From Micavibrio sp. (GTDB lineage: Bacteria > Pseudomonadota > Alphaproteobacteria > Micavibrionales > Micavibrionaceae), in contig JAPJRC010000043.1 in NCBI GenBank assembly GCA_030824805.1, positions 1-19,768 of the forward strand: a stretch of 19,768 nt of DNA. Reading direction: 5' to 3'. The position numbers and the translations under genes are program-made. Shown one piece after another: positions 1 through 5,964 of the stretch (within the stretch, counting starts at the first letter, position 1; every line of letters begins with the position of its first letter). Under the pieces are notes generated by a model that ran no database searches, was not told the origin of the DNA, and saw only the letters and a program-made list of their open reading frames with translations.

Positions 1-624
1 AAACAAGGCCGCACGCTGCCGAAGACGCTCACCGAAGCAGAAGTTTCCACGCTGATCAAAACAGCTGCAAACCAGGGCGGTGCAGACTCCGTTCGTCTCG
101 TTTGCCTGCTCGAGATGCTCTATGCAACCGGTCTTCGCGTTTCCGAACTCGTTGGCCTGCCGCTCTCCGCTGTTGGCGAAGAAACGCAATTCCTGATGGT
201 TGATGGTAAAGGCGGTCGCGAACGTATGGTTCCGCTGTCCGATCCGGCACAAAAGGCCCTGAAAGATTACATGGCTATCCGTCAGCAATTTATCGGTTCC
301 GAAAACCGCGCAGAGCAGGAAAAATGGGTGTTCCCGTCCCGCACGTCGGAATCAGGCCACCTGACGCGTCAGCGTTTCGCACAGCTTCTGAAAGATCTCG
401 CACGCGCTGCCGATCTCGATGAAGAGCGCGTATCGCCGCACATCCTGCGTCACGCTTTCGCAACGCACCTGCTGTCCCGCGGTGCAGACCTGCGCTCCGT
501 TCAAAAGATGCTCGGCCACGCCGACATCGCGACGACCCAGATTTACACGCACATCGTTGGTGGCGGCCTCAAGAAAACGGTCGAAGAAAAACACCCGATG
601 GCCAAGAAAACGGGTTCCCGCTAA
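1..624 (+). CDS. xerD: Tyrosine site-specific recombinase XerD/XerC, 3' part
   Basis: The reading frame is open from base 1, so the N-terminal arm-type core-binding domain and start codon lie outside the window; about 207 codons remain. The visible part holds the catalytic domain of a tyrosine recombinase. The nucleophile set is complete: Arg in GLRVSEL (136-138), Lys in GKGGRER (208-210), the H-x-x-R pair in HILRH (439-450), His in LGHAD (517-519) and the Tyr nucleophile in QIYTH (544-546). XerC and XerD act together at dif to resolve chromosome dimers at the septum with FtsK. The short tail after the Tyr (HPMAKK) is typical of Xer proteins rather than phage integrases. XerD is preferred over XerC on general similarity only. 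A terminator follows directly, so it ends its transcription unit before accA. Confidence 0.9.
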   Translation, partial: KQGRTLPKTLTEAEVSTLIKTAANQGGADSVRLVCLLEMLYATGLRVSELVGLPLSAVGEETQFLMVDGKGGRERMVPLSDPAQKALKDYMAIRQQFIGSENRAEQEKWVFPSRTSESGHLTRQRFAQLLKDLARAADLDEERVSPHILRHAFATHLLSRGADLRSVQKMLGHADIATTQIYTHIVGGGLKKTVEEKHPMAKKTGSR

Positions 625-643
625 TCACGGATACACAAATTAT

Positions 644-676
644 AAAAGACAGGCTGGATCTTCCGCCTGTCTTTTT
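644..676 (+). terminator. Rho-independent terminator after xerD
   Basis: An 11-bp perfect stem (AAAAGACAGGC at 644-654 with GCCTGTCTTTT at 665-675) encloses a 10-base loop, and the 3' arm runs into a T-rich tail. It starts 20 bases after the recombinase stop codon. Confidence 0.9.
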
Positions 677-729
677 CTTTGATACAGAATCCATGTAACC
701 CTTTGTAAATTATGAAAAGAAAAGCCGTG

Positions 730-749
730 ATTGCCTGTATGCAGGCGAT
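730..749 (+). promoter_or_regulatory. Hairpin in the accA upstream region
   Basis: ATTGCCTG (730-737) pairs with CAGGCGAT (742-749) around a TATG loop, giving an 8-bp stem with one T-G wobble. It lies about 37 bases before the accA start and has no T-tract, so it is not a terminator. It could be an operator or an RNA element in the accA leader. I could not find a convincing -35/-10 pair here, so its position relative to the transcript start is unknown. Confidence 0.35.
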
Positions 750-786
750 TTGGTAAGACTTCAGACTTCGTTATTAGGAAATACTG

Positions 787-1728
787 ATGAGCCAACTGGA
801 ATTTGAAAAACCCGTTCTCGAACTCGAAGGCAAAATTGCCGAGCTTCGCCACATGGGCAGCGATTCATCCATCAACATCGCGGACGAAGTCGCACGCATG
901 CAATCAAAAGCCCAAAAGCTTTTGCACGCCACCTACAGCAAGCTGACGCCCGCGCAGAAAGTGCAAGTCGCGCGTCACCAGAACCGCCCGCACTTCCTCG
1001 ACTATATTGGCGGCATGATCACCGATTTCACACCGCTGGCTGGCGATCGCAACTTTGCTGAAGACCAGGCACTTATCGGCGGCCTCGGACGTTTCAACGG
1101 CCAGTCCGTTGTCATCATGGGGCATGAGCGCGGACACGACACGGAAACCCGCCTGCGCCACAATTTCGGCATGGCGCGCCCCGAAGGATACCGCAAGGCG
1201 CAACGACTGATGAACATGGCGGACCACTTCCAGATTCCTGTTATCACGCTGGTCGACACAGCAGGTGCCTACCCTGGCCGTGGCGCCGAAGAGCGCGGAC
1301 AAGCGGAAGCCATCGCGAAATCCATCGAGACATGCCTGAACGTAAAAGTGCCGATCATCTCCGTCGTTATCGGCGAAGGCGGCTCGGGCGGTGCTATCGC
1401 CATCGCAACGGCAGACCGCGTGTATATGCTCGAACACTCGATCTATTCCGTTATTTCGCCGGAAGGCTGCGCATCCATTCTATGGCGCTCGGCCGCGAAC
1501 GCAGCCGAAGCTGCCGCCGCTCTAAAACTCACGGCACAAGACATGCTGGAAAATAAACTCATCGACGGCATCATCGACGAACCGATCGGCGGGGCGCACC
1601 GTCACAAAGAAGAGACGATTGAAAGCGTGGCGGTGCAGATTCGCTCCGCGCTGAAAGACCTCATGCCGTGGGATCCGGACTCAATCAAAAAACAACGCGC
1701 GAAAAAATTCCTCGCGATGGGCCGTTAA
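787..1728 (+). CDS. accA: Acetyl-CoA carboxylase carboxyltransferase subunit alpha
   Basis: Encodes 313 aa, close to the 319 aa of the E. coli protein. With AccD it forms the A2B2 carboxyltransferase that moves the carboxyl group from carboxybiotin on AccB to acetyl-CoA, the committing step of fatty acid synthesis in the cytoplasm. The N-terminal helical region (LEFEKPVLELEGKIAELR) is the family's usual opening. The crotonase-fold core carries the glycine-rich acyl-CoA/oxyanion segments RPEGYRKA, DTAGAYPG and GEGGSGGA, then YSVISPEGCASILW. The start is supported by AGGAA at 776-780. The stop codon overlaps the ATG of the next gene (TAATG), so the two are probably translated together. A hairpin sits in the upstream region. 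Confidence 0.97.
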   Translation: MSQLEFEKPVLELEGKIAELRHMGSDSSINIADEVARMQSKAQKLLHATYSKLTPAQKVQVARHQNRPHFLDYIGGMITDFTPLAGDRNFAEDQALIGGLGRFNGQSVVIMGHERGHDTETRLRHNFGMARPEGYRKAQRLMNMADHFQIPVITLVDTAGAYPGRGAEERGQAEAIAKSIETCLNVKVPIISVVIGEGGSGGAIAIATADRVYMLEHSIYSVISPEGCASILWRSAANAAEAAAALKLTAQDMLENKLIDGIIDEPIGGAHRHKEETIESVAVQIRSALKDLMPWDPDSIKKQRAKKFLAMGR

Positions 1729-1994
1729 TGAAAACAGCGGCCAGAATTTTCGCAGTTTTCTTTTGGCCGCTTTTCTATGTTTTCATTCTGCTACTTGCTC
1801 AACCGGAATTGCCGTTAATTGAATGGTTAGGTAGGTTAAATTATTTAATTATTGCCTTACCAGGAGTCGTTGCAATTGCCACATCACCTTTATTGGGGCG
1901 TGTTGGCGCAGTTTTTTTATCAATGCTTTATATTATACTTACGCTCACAGGCAGCGTACTCGGCATTATGATAGCAACACAAAACTTTCTGTGA
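1728..1994 (+). CDS. Small three-helix inner-membrane protein, unknown function
   Basis: Encodes 88 aa from the ATG that shares its A with the accA stop (TAATG), the start I chose because it gives termination-coupled translation and a Lys/Arg-bearing N-terminus (MKTAARIF) followed directly by a hydrophobic helix. An in-frame ATG at 1668 lies inside accA and is unlikely. Three hydrophobic stretches, near residues 7-24, 38-53 and 60-82, suggest an almost entirely membrane-embedded protein. By hand count 1741-1980 is about 39% GC, against about 57% in the end of accA, and codons such as TTA and ATT are frequent. Part of this follows from the hydrophobic composition, but recent gain is possible. 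I do not recognise a family. A strong terminator follows at once. Confidence 0.75.
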   Translation: MKTAARIFAVFFWPLFYVFILLLAQPELPLIEWLGRLNYLIIALPGVVAIATSPLLGRVGAVFLSMLYIILTLTGSVLGIMIATQNFL

Positions 1995-2026
1995 AAAAGG
2001 GCCGCTTTAGCGGCCCTTTTGTTTTT
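1995..2026 (+). terminator. Rho-independent terminator of the accA unit
   Basis: AAAAGGGCCGC (1995-2005) pairs perfectly with GCGGCCCTTTT (2010-2020) around a TTTA loop and is followed by GTTTTT. It begins one base after the stop of the 88-aa membrane protein gene. The A-rich 5' arm may also let it serve the converging minus-strand gene that ends at 2041. Confidence 0.95.
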
Positions 2027-2040
2027 ATTACTAAAAAAGT

Positions 2041-2448
2041 TTAAGCAACGGCAGAGGCAGTAGCCGACACATGAATGCCTATTGGTGCCTGCGGCTTGTT
2101 TCCCGTTGTCAGGCTGCGCTCATGCCATCCGGCACGGCGTTTCATGGAATCAAACGATCCATGACCGGCGCGCACATGCCCGTCATCTGTTGTCGCGGCA
2201 CGGAAATACAGCATCAGAAACACGCGGATAGCGGCCGTAAGCGATGTGCGCTTATTCTTGCGGAAAGAGATCAAAGAGCACAATTCGTGAATGGAGCAAT
2301 TCTCACGAGCGGCGATCTCTTTCAACGCGCGCCACATTTCAGGTTCCAGACGAACCGAAGTGCGGCGACCGCATACTGTTATATTTCTAGATACTAGCGT
2401 ACTTCCAGAACCTTGATCGTTATCACTTTGCAATTGATGATAGGACAT
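2041..2448 (-). CDS. Ribbon-helix-helix domain protein, probable DNA-binding regulator
   Basis: Encodes 135 aa. Residues about 24-78 match the ribbon-helix-helix type common in alphaproteobacteria: a beta strand (ITVCGRRTSVRLEP) then helices (MWRALKEIAARENCSIHELC and SLTAAIRVFLMLYFR). Such proteins bind operator DNA as dimers through the paired beta strands. About 15 residues rich in Gln, Ser and Asp come before the domain. The tail after residue 85 is basic and then Ala/Thr-rich, with no domain I recognise. The start is supported by AAGGGG just upstream. It lies 78 bases downstream of bolA on the same strand but has its own promoter-like sequence and an inverted repeat there, which suggests autoregulation. 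Its target genes cannot be read from the sequence. Confidence 0.85.
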   Translation of the reverse strand: MSYHQLQSDNDQGSGSTLVSRNITVCGRRTSVRLEPEMWRALKEIAARENCSIHELCSLISFRKNKRTSLTAAIRVFLMLYFRAATTDDGHVRAGHGSFDSMKRRAGWHERSLTTGNKPQAPIGIHVSATASAVA

Positions 2449-2460
2449 GGTTTTCCCCTT

Positions 2461-2484
2461 ATTGGTTGTTTAATTGCACCCAAT
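2461..2484 (-). promoter_or_regulatory. Imperfect inverted repeat, candidate operator for the RHH gene
   Basis: ATTGGTTG (2461-2468) and CACCCAAT (2477-2484) form an inverted repeat with 7 of 8 pairs and an 8-base spacer. It covers the predicted transcript start of the ribbon-helix-helix gene. RHH repressors often bind such sites in their own promoters, but binding here is inference. Confidence 0.3.
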
Positions 2485-2510
2485 GATATATAAACAAAAC
2501 GACTTTGCAA
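2483..2510 (-). promoter_or_regulatory. Predicted promoter of the RHH gene
   Basis: Reading the minus strand, TTGCAA (2510-2505) and TATCAT (2488-2483) are separated by 16 bases. The transcript would start near 2476, giving a leader of about 28 bases that contains an AAGGGG ribosome-binding site. Confidence 0.45.
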
Positions 2511-2526
2511 CCCATAGGTGTATAAA

Positions 2527-2811
2527 TTACACTCTATCGTATTCATCCGGGGTTATTGCCTTTAGAGACAGGGCATGAATGCCACTCTTCATCTCTTCCG
2601 CCAAAAGGTCATACACCATACGCTGGCGCTCAACCCTGTTTTTCCCGATAAAGACACTCGATACAACCGTGACGCGGAAATGGCTTTCGCCTGACCCGTC
2701 ATCGCCCATATGGCCGGCGTGGCGGGAACTGTCATTCACTATGTCGAGTTCTAAGGGTTGCAATGCCTGTGCCAGTTTTTCCCTGATCCGCTCTTGCATC
2801 CCTGTTGTCAT
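2527..2811 (-). CDS. bolA: BolA family protein
   Basis: Encodes 94 aa, the usual BolA length, with the class II KH-like fold. The N-terminal helix (MQERIREKLAQAL) is followed by the loop SSRHAGH with candidate ligand histidines, the strand SHFRVTVVSSVF, the helix RVERQRMVYDLLAEEM and the invariant segment IHALSLKAITPDEY. BolA proteins pair with monothiol glutaredoxins around a [2Fe-2S] cluster and act in Fe-S trafficking or as regulators. The first ATG at 2811 is favoured because a near-consensus promoter ends 8 bases upstream of it; Met5 is the alternative. No ribosome-binding site is evident, so the mRNA may be leaderless. It diverges from the J-domain gene, an arrangement I recall around cobS/cobT in other alphaproteobacteria. 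Confidence 0.93.
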   Translation of the reverse strand: MTTGMQERIREKLAQALQPLELDIVNDSSRHAGHMGDDGSGESHFRVTVVSSVFIGKNRVERQRMVYDLLAEEMKSGIHALSLKAITPDEYDRV

Positions 2812-2819
2812 GCCACCAC

Positions 2820-2848
2820 TTTAAAGCATCAAGAACGATCTATGTCAA
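2820..2848 (-). promoter_or_regulatory. Predicted bolA promoter
   Basis: On the minus strand a perfect TTGACA (2848-2843) lies 17 bases from TTTAAA (2825-2820). The -10 box ends 8 bases before the bolA ATG, so transcription would start at or within a base or two of the start codon, giving a leaderless mRNA. Confidence 0.6.
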
Positions 2849-2851
2849 AGC

Positions 2852-2880
2852 TTGTAAGCAAGGCTTTGAATCTTCATAAT
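2852..2880 (+). promoter_or_regulatory. Predicted promoter of the J-domain/purC/cobS unit
   Basis: TTGTAA (2852-2857) and CATAAT (2875-2880) are exactly 17 bases apart. The -10 box ends 9 bases before the ATG at 2890. It stands back to back with the bolA promoter, whose -35 lies only three bases away. Confidence 0.5.
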
Positions 2881-2889
2881 GATAAGACA

Positions 2890-3489
2890 ATGCCCAGAAT
2901 TAGACTGAAACCGAACTCCCCCGACTTTGCCGAAGCAAAAAAGGCTTCCGCAGCAAAGACTTGCGACATGCCGGGCTGTGCCGGACATGGCGAACACCGT
3001 GCGCCAAAGGACCGCTCGCTCAAAGACCATTACTGGTTCTGTTTCGACCATGTGAAAGACTACAACGCCGCTTGGGACTTCTTTTCCGGCATGCACAAGG
3101 ATGAGGTCGAAGACCATATTATCAATTCGCTCTATGGCGACCGGCCGACATGGCGTTATGACGTGGAAGGTGCCATGGCTGAAAACCTGCGCCGTGTGGC
3201 CTGGCAAACCTACAATTTCACCGAAAAAGAGCCGCCGAAGGAAAAATCCCGGAATTCTAGCGCGCTCAACCCCAACACGCCCGAATTCGAGGCCCTCACC
3301 ATCATGGGGCTGGAGCCGCCGATCACGCTGGCCGGGATCAAGGCCCGATACAAAGAGCTGGCCAAGCAGTACCACCCCGACCTTAACCGTGGTGACAAAA
3401 AGGCCGAAGACCTTCTCAAATCCATCAACATGGCCTATACCATTCTCAAATTGTCTTACGCGAAATTTGAGAAACTGGACTCCCGATAG
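2890..3489 (+). CDS. Zinc-finger-like J-domain protein (DnaJ family)
   Basis: Encodes 199 aa from the ATG at 2890. That start is favoured because a promoter-like pair ends 9 bases upstream, while the in-frame ATG at 2842 lies beside the bolA -35 box and adds an AT-rich, atypical stretch. A metal-binding-like module comes first: C25-x4-C30, HGEH and FCFDH with C51 and H54. Then come YNAAWDFFSG and RPTWR, segments I recognise from alphaproteobacterial relatives. The C-terminal J domain (about residues 135-196) has the HPD tripeptide at 162-164, which stimulates the ATPase of DnaK/Hsp70. There is no G/F-rich or DnaJ-type Cys-rich repeat region, so it is a specialised co-chaperone, not DnaJ itself. 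Its stop codon abuts the purC start with no spacer. Confidence 0.88.
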   Translation: MPRIRLKPNSPDFAEAKKASAAKTCDMPGCAGHGEHRAPKDRSLKDHYWFCFDHVKDYNAAWDFFSGMHKDEVEDHIINSLYGDRPTWRYDVEGAMAENLRRVAWQTYNFTEKEPPKEKSRNSSALNPNTPEFEALTIMGLEPPITLAGIKARYKELAKQYHPDLNRGDKKAEDLLKSINMAYTILKLSYAKFEKLDSR

Positions 3490-4446
3490 ATGAACGTATT
3501 CGAAGACGCCTCGAACCTGCCTTTGCCCAAACATTATCCCGGCAAAGTACGCGATACATACGATCTCGGCGATGGCCGCATGGTGTTCGTAACATCCGAC
3601 CGGTTGAGCGCGTTTGACCGCGCCATCACACCTGTCCCGCACAAAGGCGCCATTCTCAACGGCATCGCGCAGTTCTGGTTCGATCGTACGGGCGACATCG
3701 TGCCGAACCATATAATCTCATATCCCGATCCCAATGTAATGATTGTGAAGAAGCTGAACATGCTTCCCGTCGAAGTCGTCGTGCGCGATTACATGACAGG
3801 CACCACAGGCACATCGATCTGGACCAAGTATAAGAACGGCGAGCGCGAAATGTACGGCCACCGCTTCCCCGAAGGCATGGTAAAAAACTGCAAACTTGAA
3901 AAAACCATCATCACGCCGACCACCAAAGGCAAATCGGATGATCCGATTTCCGCCGCCGAGATTGTTACTTCCGGCCTGGTCGCCAAGGATTTGTGGGAGC
4001 AGACCGAACATGCCGCGCTTGCCCTCTTCGCGCGTGGCCGTGAACTGGCCGCCAAACAAGGGCTGATACTGGTCGACACCAAGTACGAATTCGGCACGGA
4101 TGAAAACGGCGTTCTGCATATCGCCGATGAAATCCACACGCCGGATTCTTCCCGCTATTGGATCGCCGCCAGCTATGCCGATCGTTTTGCCGCAGGACAG
4201 GAACCGGAAGGCCTCGACAAGGAGTTCGTCCGCAAATGGCTGGTTGAACGGATGGAAGACGCATACCAAAGCCCCCTGCCCGATATCACCGATGCCGACC
4301 GCGAAATGTTCAGCGCCAAATATAAGGATTTGTACCGCCGCGTTACCGGCGAGGATTTCAAGCCTTCCGAGCCTGCCACGCCGGTGCCGGACCGGGTCCT
4401 GCGCAACCTCAAAACAGCTTTGCCGGACCTTGTAAAAGCAGCCTGA
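3490..4446 (+). CDS. purC: SAICAR synthase (phosphoribosylaminoimidazole-succinocarboxamide synthase)
   Basis: Encodes 318 aa. The enzyme joins CAIR and L-aspartate using ATP to make SAICAR, a step of de novo purine synthesis in the cytoplasm. The signature GKVRDTYDL (residues 18-26) is followed by VFVTSDRLSAFD, KGAILNGIAQFWF, VEVVVRDYMTGTTGTS, LILVDTKYEFG and DEIHTPDSSRYW. This is the longer form (about 300 aa) seen in yeast and some bacteria rather than the roughly 237-aa E. coli form. The ATG directly follows the TAG of the J-domain gene (no intergenic base), and cobS starts 37 bases downstream. Purine synthesis has no obvious link to its neighbours, so it looks like an insertion into a bolA/J-domain/cobS/cobT neighbourhood. 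Confidence 0.97.
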   Translation: MNVFEDASNLPLPKHYPGKVRDTYDLGDGRMVFVTSDRLSAFDRAITPVPHKGAILNGIAQFWFDRTGDIVPNHIISYPDPNVMIVKKLNMLPVEVVVRDYMTGTTGTSIWTKYKNGEREMYGHRFPEGMVKNCKLEKTIITPTTKGKSDDPISAAEIVTSGLVAKDLWEQTEHAALALFARGRELAAKQGLILVDTKYEFGTDENGVLHIADEIHTPDSSRYWIAASYADRFAAGQEPEGLDKEFVRKWLVERMEDAYQSPLPDITDADREMFSAKYKDLYRRVTGEDFKPSEPATPVPDRVLRNLKTALPDLVKAA

Positions 4447-4483
4447 ACCTTCTAATCTGTCGGCCTGAAGTAGAAAGATACCC

Positions 4484-5509
4484 ATGGCCGAAAACCTGCA
4501 AAAAGACAAAGAACCGATGAAAGCATCCTTCGACATCACGAAAGTGGTGAGCAAGGAAGGCAAATACACATCCATTCCCGACACGAAATACGATGTGCGC
4601 AAAACATTCGGCATCGATATCGACTGGCAGGTTTCCGGTTTCGCCGATGACAGTCAGAACGTGCCCGAAGCAGACAAAACCTATCATTTCGATCCGCAAA
4701 CGACGATGGCCATTCTCGCAGGCTTCGAACACAACCGCCGCGTCATGGTGCAGGGTTATCACGGCACGGGTAAATCGACGCACATTGAGCAAGTTGCCGC
4801 ACGCCTGAAATGGCCATGCGTTCGTATCAACCTCGACTCCCACGTCTCACGTATCGATCTTCTCGGCAAGGACATGATTGTTCTGAAAGAAGGCAAACAG
4901 ATCACGGAATATGTAGAAGGTCTTCTGCCATGGGCCATTCAGAACCCAGTGGCGTTGGTGTTCGATGAATACGACGCCGGGCGTCCGGATGTTATGTTCG
5001 TTATCCAACGCGTTCTTGAGGCCGAAGGCCGCTTGACTCTGCTCGACCAGAACAAGGTTATCCGTCCCCATCCTGCCTTTCGTTTGTTCGCAACGGCCAA
5101 CACGGTCGGCCTCGGCGACACGACGGGGCTTTATCACGGCACGCAGCAGATCAACCAGGCACAGATGGACCGCTGGAACATCGTCGCTCAATTGAATTAT
5201 CTCGAACACGATGTCGAGACCGAAATCATGCTCCGCAAAGTGCCCAACATGAACACGGCGCAAGGCAAGGAAATCGTCTCCGCCATGGTGCGCATGGCCG
5301 ACCTGACGCGCGCGGGCTTTATCAACGGTGATCTCTCGACGGTTATGTCCCCGCGTACGGTTCTAAGCTGGCTGGAAAATTACACGATCTTCGGTGACCG
5401 CGATCTGTCTTTCCGCTTTGCCTTCATGAACAAATGCGATGAAACGGAGTGGCCGACGCTGGCGGAATATTATCAGCGCTGCTTCGGCGTTGAACTCCTG
5501 AAGAAATAG
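4484..5509 (+). CDS. cobS: CobS-type AAA+ ATPase (cobaltochelatase subunit CobS family)
   Basis: Encodes 341 aa. It is a MoxR-like AAA+ ATPase. Walker A is GYHGTGKST (residues 91-99, K97), Walker B is VALVFDEYDAG with D161 and E162, and the sensor segment FRLFATANTVGLGD and the RHS-like QMDRWN follow. The N-terminal domain (about 1-75) includes FGIDIDWQVSGFAD, typical of CobS. In aerobic cobalamin synthesis CobS and CobT form a ring complex that powers cobalt insertion by CobN into hydrogenobyrinic acid a,c-diamide. No cobN is visible, so a role in B12 synthesis is possible but not shown. The start at 4484 has only a weak AGAAAG upstream; Met12 is an alternative. It is transcribed after purC and separated from cobT by an opposing gene. 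Confidence 0.93.
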   Translation: MAENLQKDKEPMKASFDITKVVSKEGKYTSIPDTKYDVRKTFGIDIDWQVSGFADDSQNVPEADKTYHFDPQTTMAILAGFEHNRRVMVQGYHGTGKSTHIEQVAARLKWPCVRINLDSHVSRIDLLGKDMIVLKEGKQITEYVEGLLPWAIQNPVALVFDEYDAGRPDVMFVIQRVLEAEGRLTLLDQNKVIRPHPAFRLFATANTVGLGDTTGLYHGTQQINQAQMDRWNIVAQLNYLEHDVETEIMLRKVPNMNTAQGKEIVSAMVRMADLTRAGFINGDLSTVMSPRTVLSWLENYTIFGDRDLSFRFAFMNKCDETEWPTLAEYYQRCFGVELLKK

Positions 5510-5513
5510 CATT

Positions 5514-5529
5514 CGCTGAATATTCAGCG
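5514..5529. promoter_or_regulatory. 16-bp perfect palindrome between converging gene ends
   Basis: CGCTGAATATTCAGCG is its own reverse complement. It lies 4 bases after the cobS stop and overlaps the stop of the minus-strand 122-aa gene. A hairpin would have a 6-bp stem with a 4-base loop. There is no T-tract, so terminator function is doubtful; it may be a protein-binding site or weak bidirectional terminator. Confidence 0.4.
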
Positions 5530-5892
5530 TGGCAAGGGCGTAAAAGGAAGAATTTTCGAGCGCTCGAAAGCCTCTATGCGGGCGAGCCCCTCTTCGCGGG
5601 TTTCGCGCAGACCATTCATTGTATCAAATGCCTTACGCAGAATGGACAGATTGGGATTTATTTTGTCGGTATCGCCTTCGGACACCGCGATCTCCAGCAC
5701 GCATTTAAGATCATTTGTCCAACATACACCGATTTCCGGGCTGGGCTCACGCTCTCCGCGGTTTTCACCGAGCAAGACTTCCGGCGGATTGCCCATGCCG
5801 CCATATATCTCCAGAACGCTAATTGTTGGAACTGCTTTAAAACGTCCCGACCGAACCAACTCGGCCAGCTTTTCCGCGCGAATAAAATCCAT
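5524..5892 (-). CDS. Conserved-looking protein of unknown function (122 aa)
   Basis: Encodes 122 aa with no signal peptide or membrane segment. It opens with a helix (MDFIRAEKLAELVRSGRF), continues with strand-like segments (AVPTISVLEIYGG, IGVCWTNDLKCVLEIAVSE) and ends with a charged helix (ETREEGLARIEAFERSK). Two Cys, in GVCW and LKCV, lie close together. I recognise no family. It is transcribed against cobS and cobT and fills the gap between them. An AT-rich promoter-like region upstream and a complete frame with coherent composition favour a real gene over the opposite-strand frame at 5576-5926, which has shadow-like composition. Confidence 0.65.
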   Translation of the reverse strand: MDFIRAEKLAELVRSGRFKAVPTISVLEIYGGMGNPPEVLLGENRGEREPSPEIGVCWTNDLKCVLEIAVSEGDTDKINPNLSILRKAFDTMNGLRETREEGLARIEAFERSKILPFTPLPR

Positions 5893-5903
5893 GAAACTCT
5901 CGT

Positions 5904-5934
5904 ATTATAATTTTAATGATATATAACTATTCAA
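5904..5934 (-). promoter_or_regulatory. Predicted promoter of the 122-aa gene in an AT-rich divergent region
   Basis: Within the very AT-rich gap 5893-5964, the minus strand reads TTGAAT (5934-5929), a 19-base spacer and TATAAT (5909-5904), with the ATG 11 bases on; using ATTATA as -10 gives a 17-base spacer. On the plus strand TTCAAG (5930-5935), 17 bases and AATATA (5953-5958) could serve cobT, but this match is weak. Confidence 0.4.
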
Positions 5935-5964
5935 GTATTTTAGGTTCTTGCAAATATATTTTAT

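Noticed and set aside
1..624. Recombinase as a sign of a mobile element
   Set aside because: The tail and motifs match housekeeping Xer proteins, and no attachment site, tRNA gene or phage gene is adjacent.
2842..2889. Upstream ATG for the J-domain gene
   Set aside because: It lies at the -35 side of the bolA promoter and would place the gene's own promoter inside its coding region; the added residues are AT-rich and atypical.
3718..4614. A 298-codon minus-strand frame opposite purC
   Set aside because: It spans the purC-cobS junction and has no recognisable motif; purC is unambiguous.
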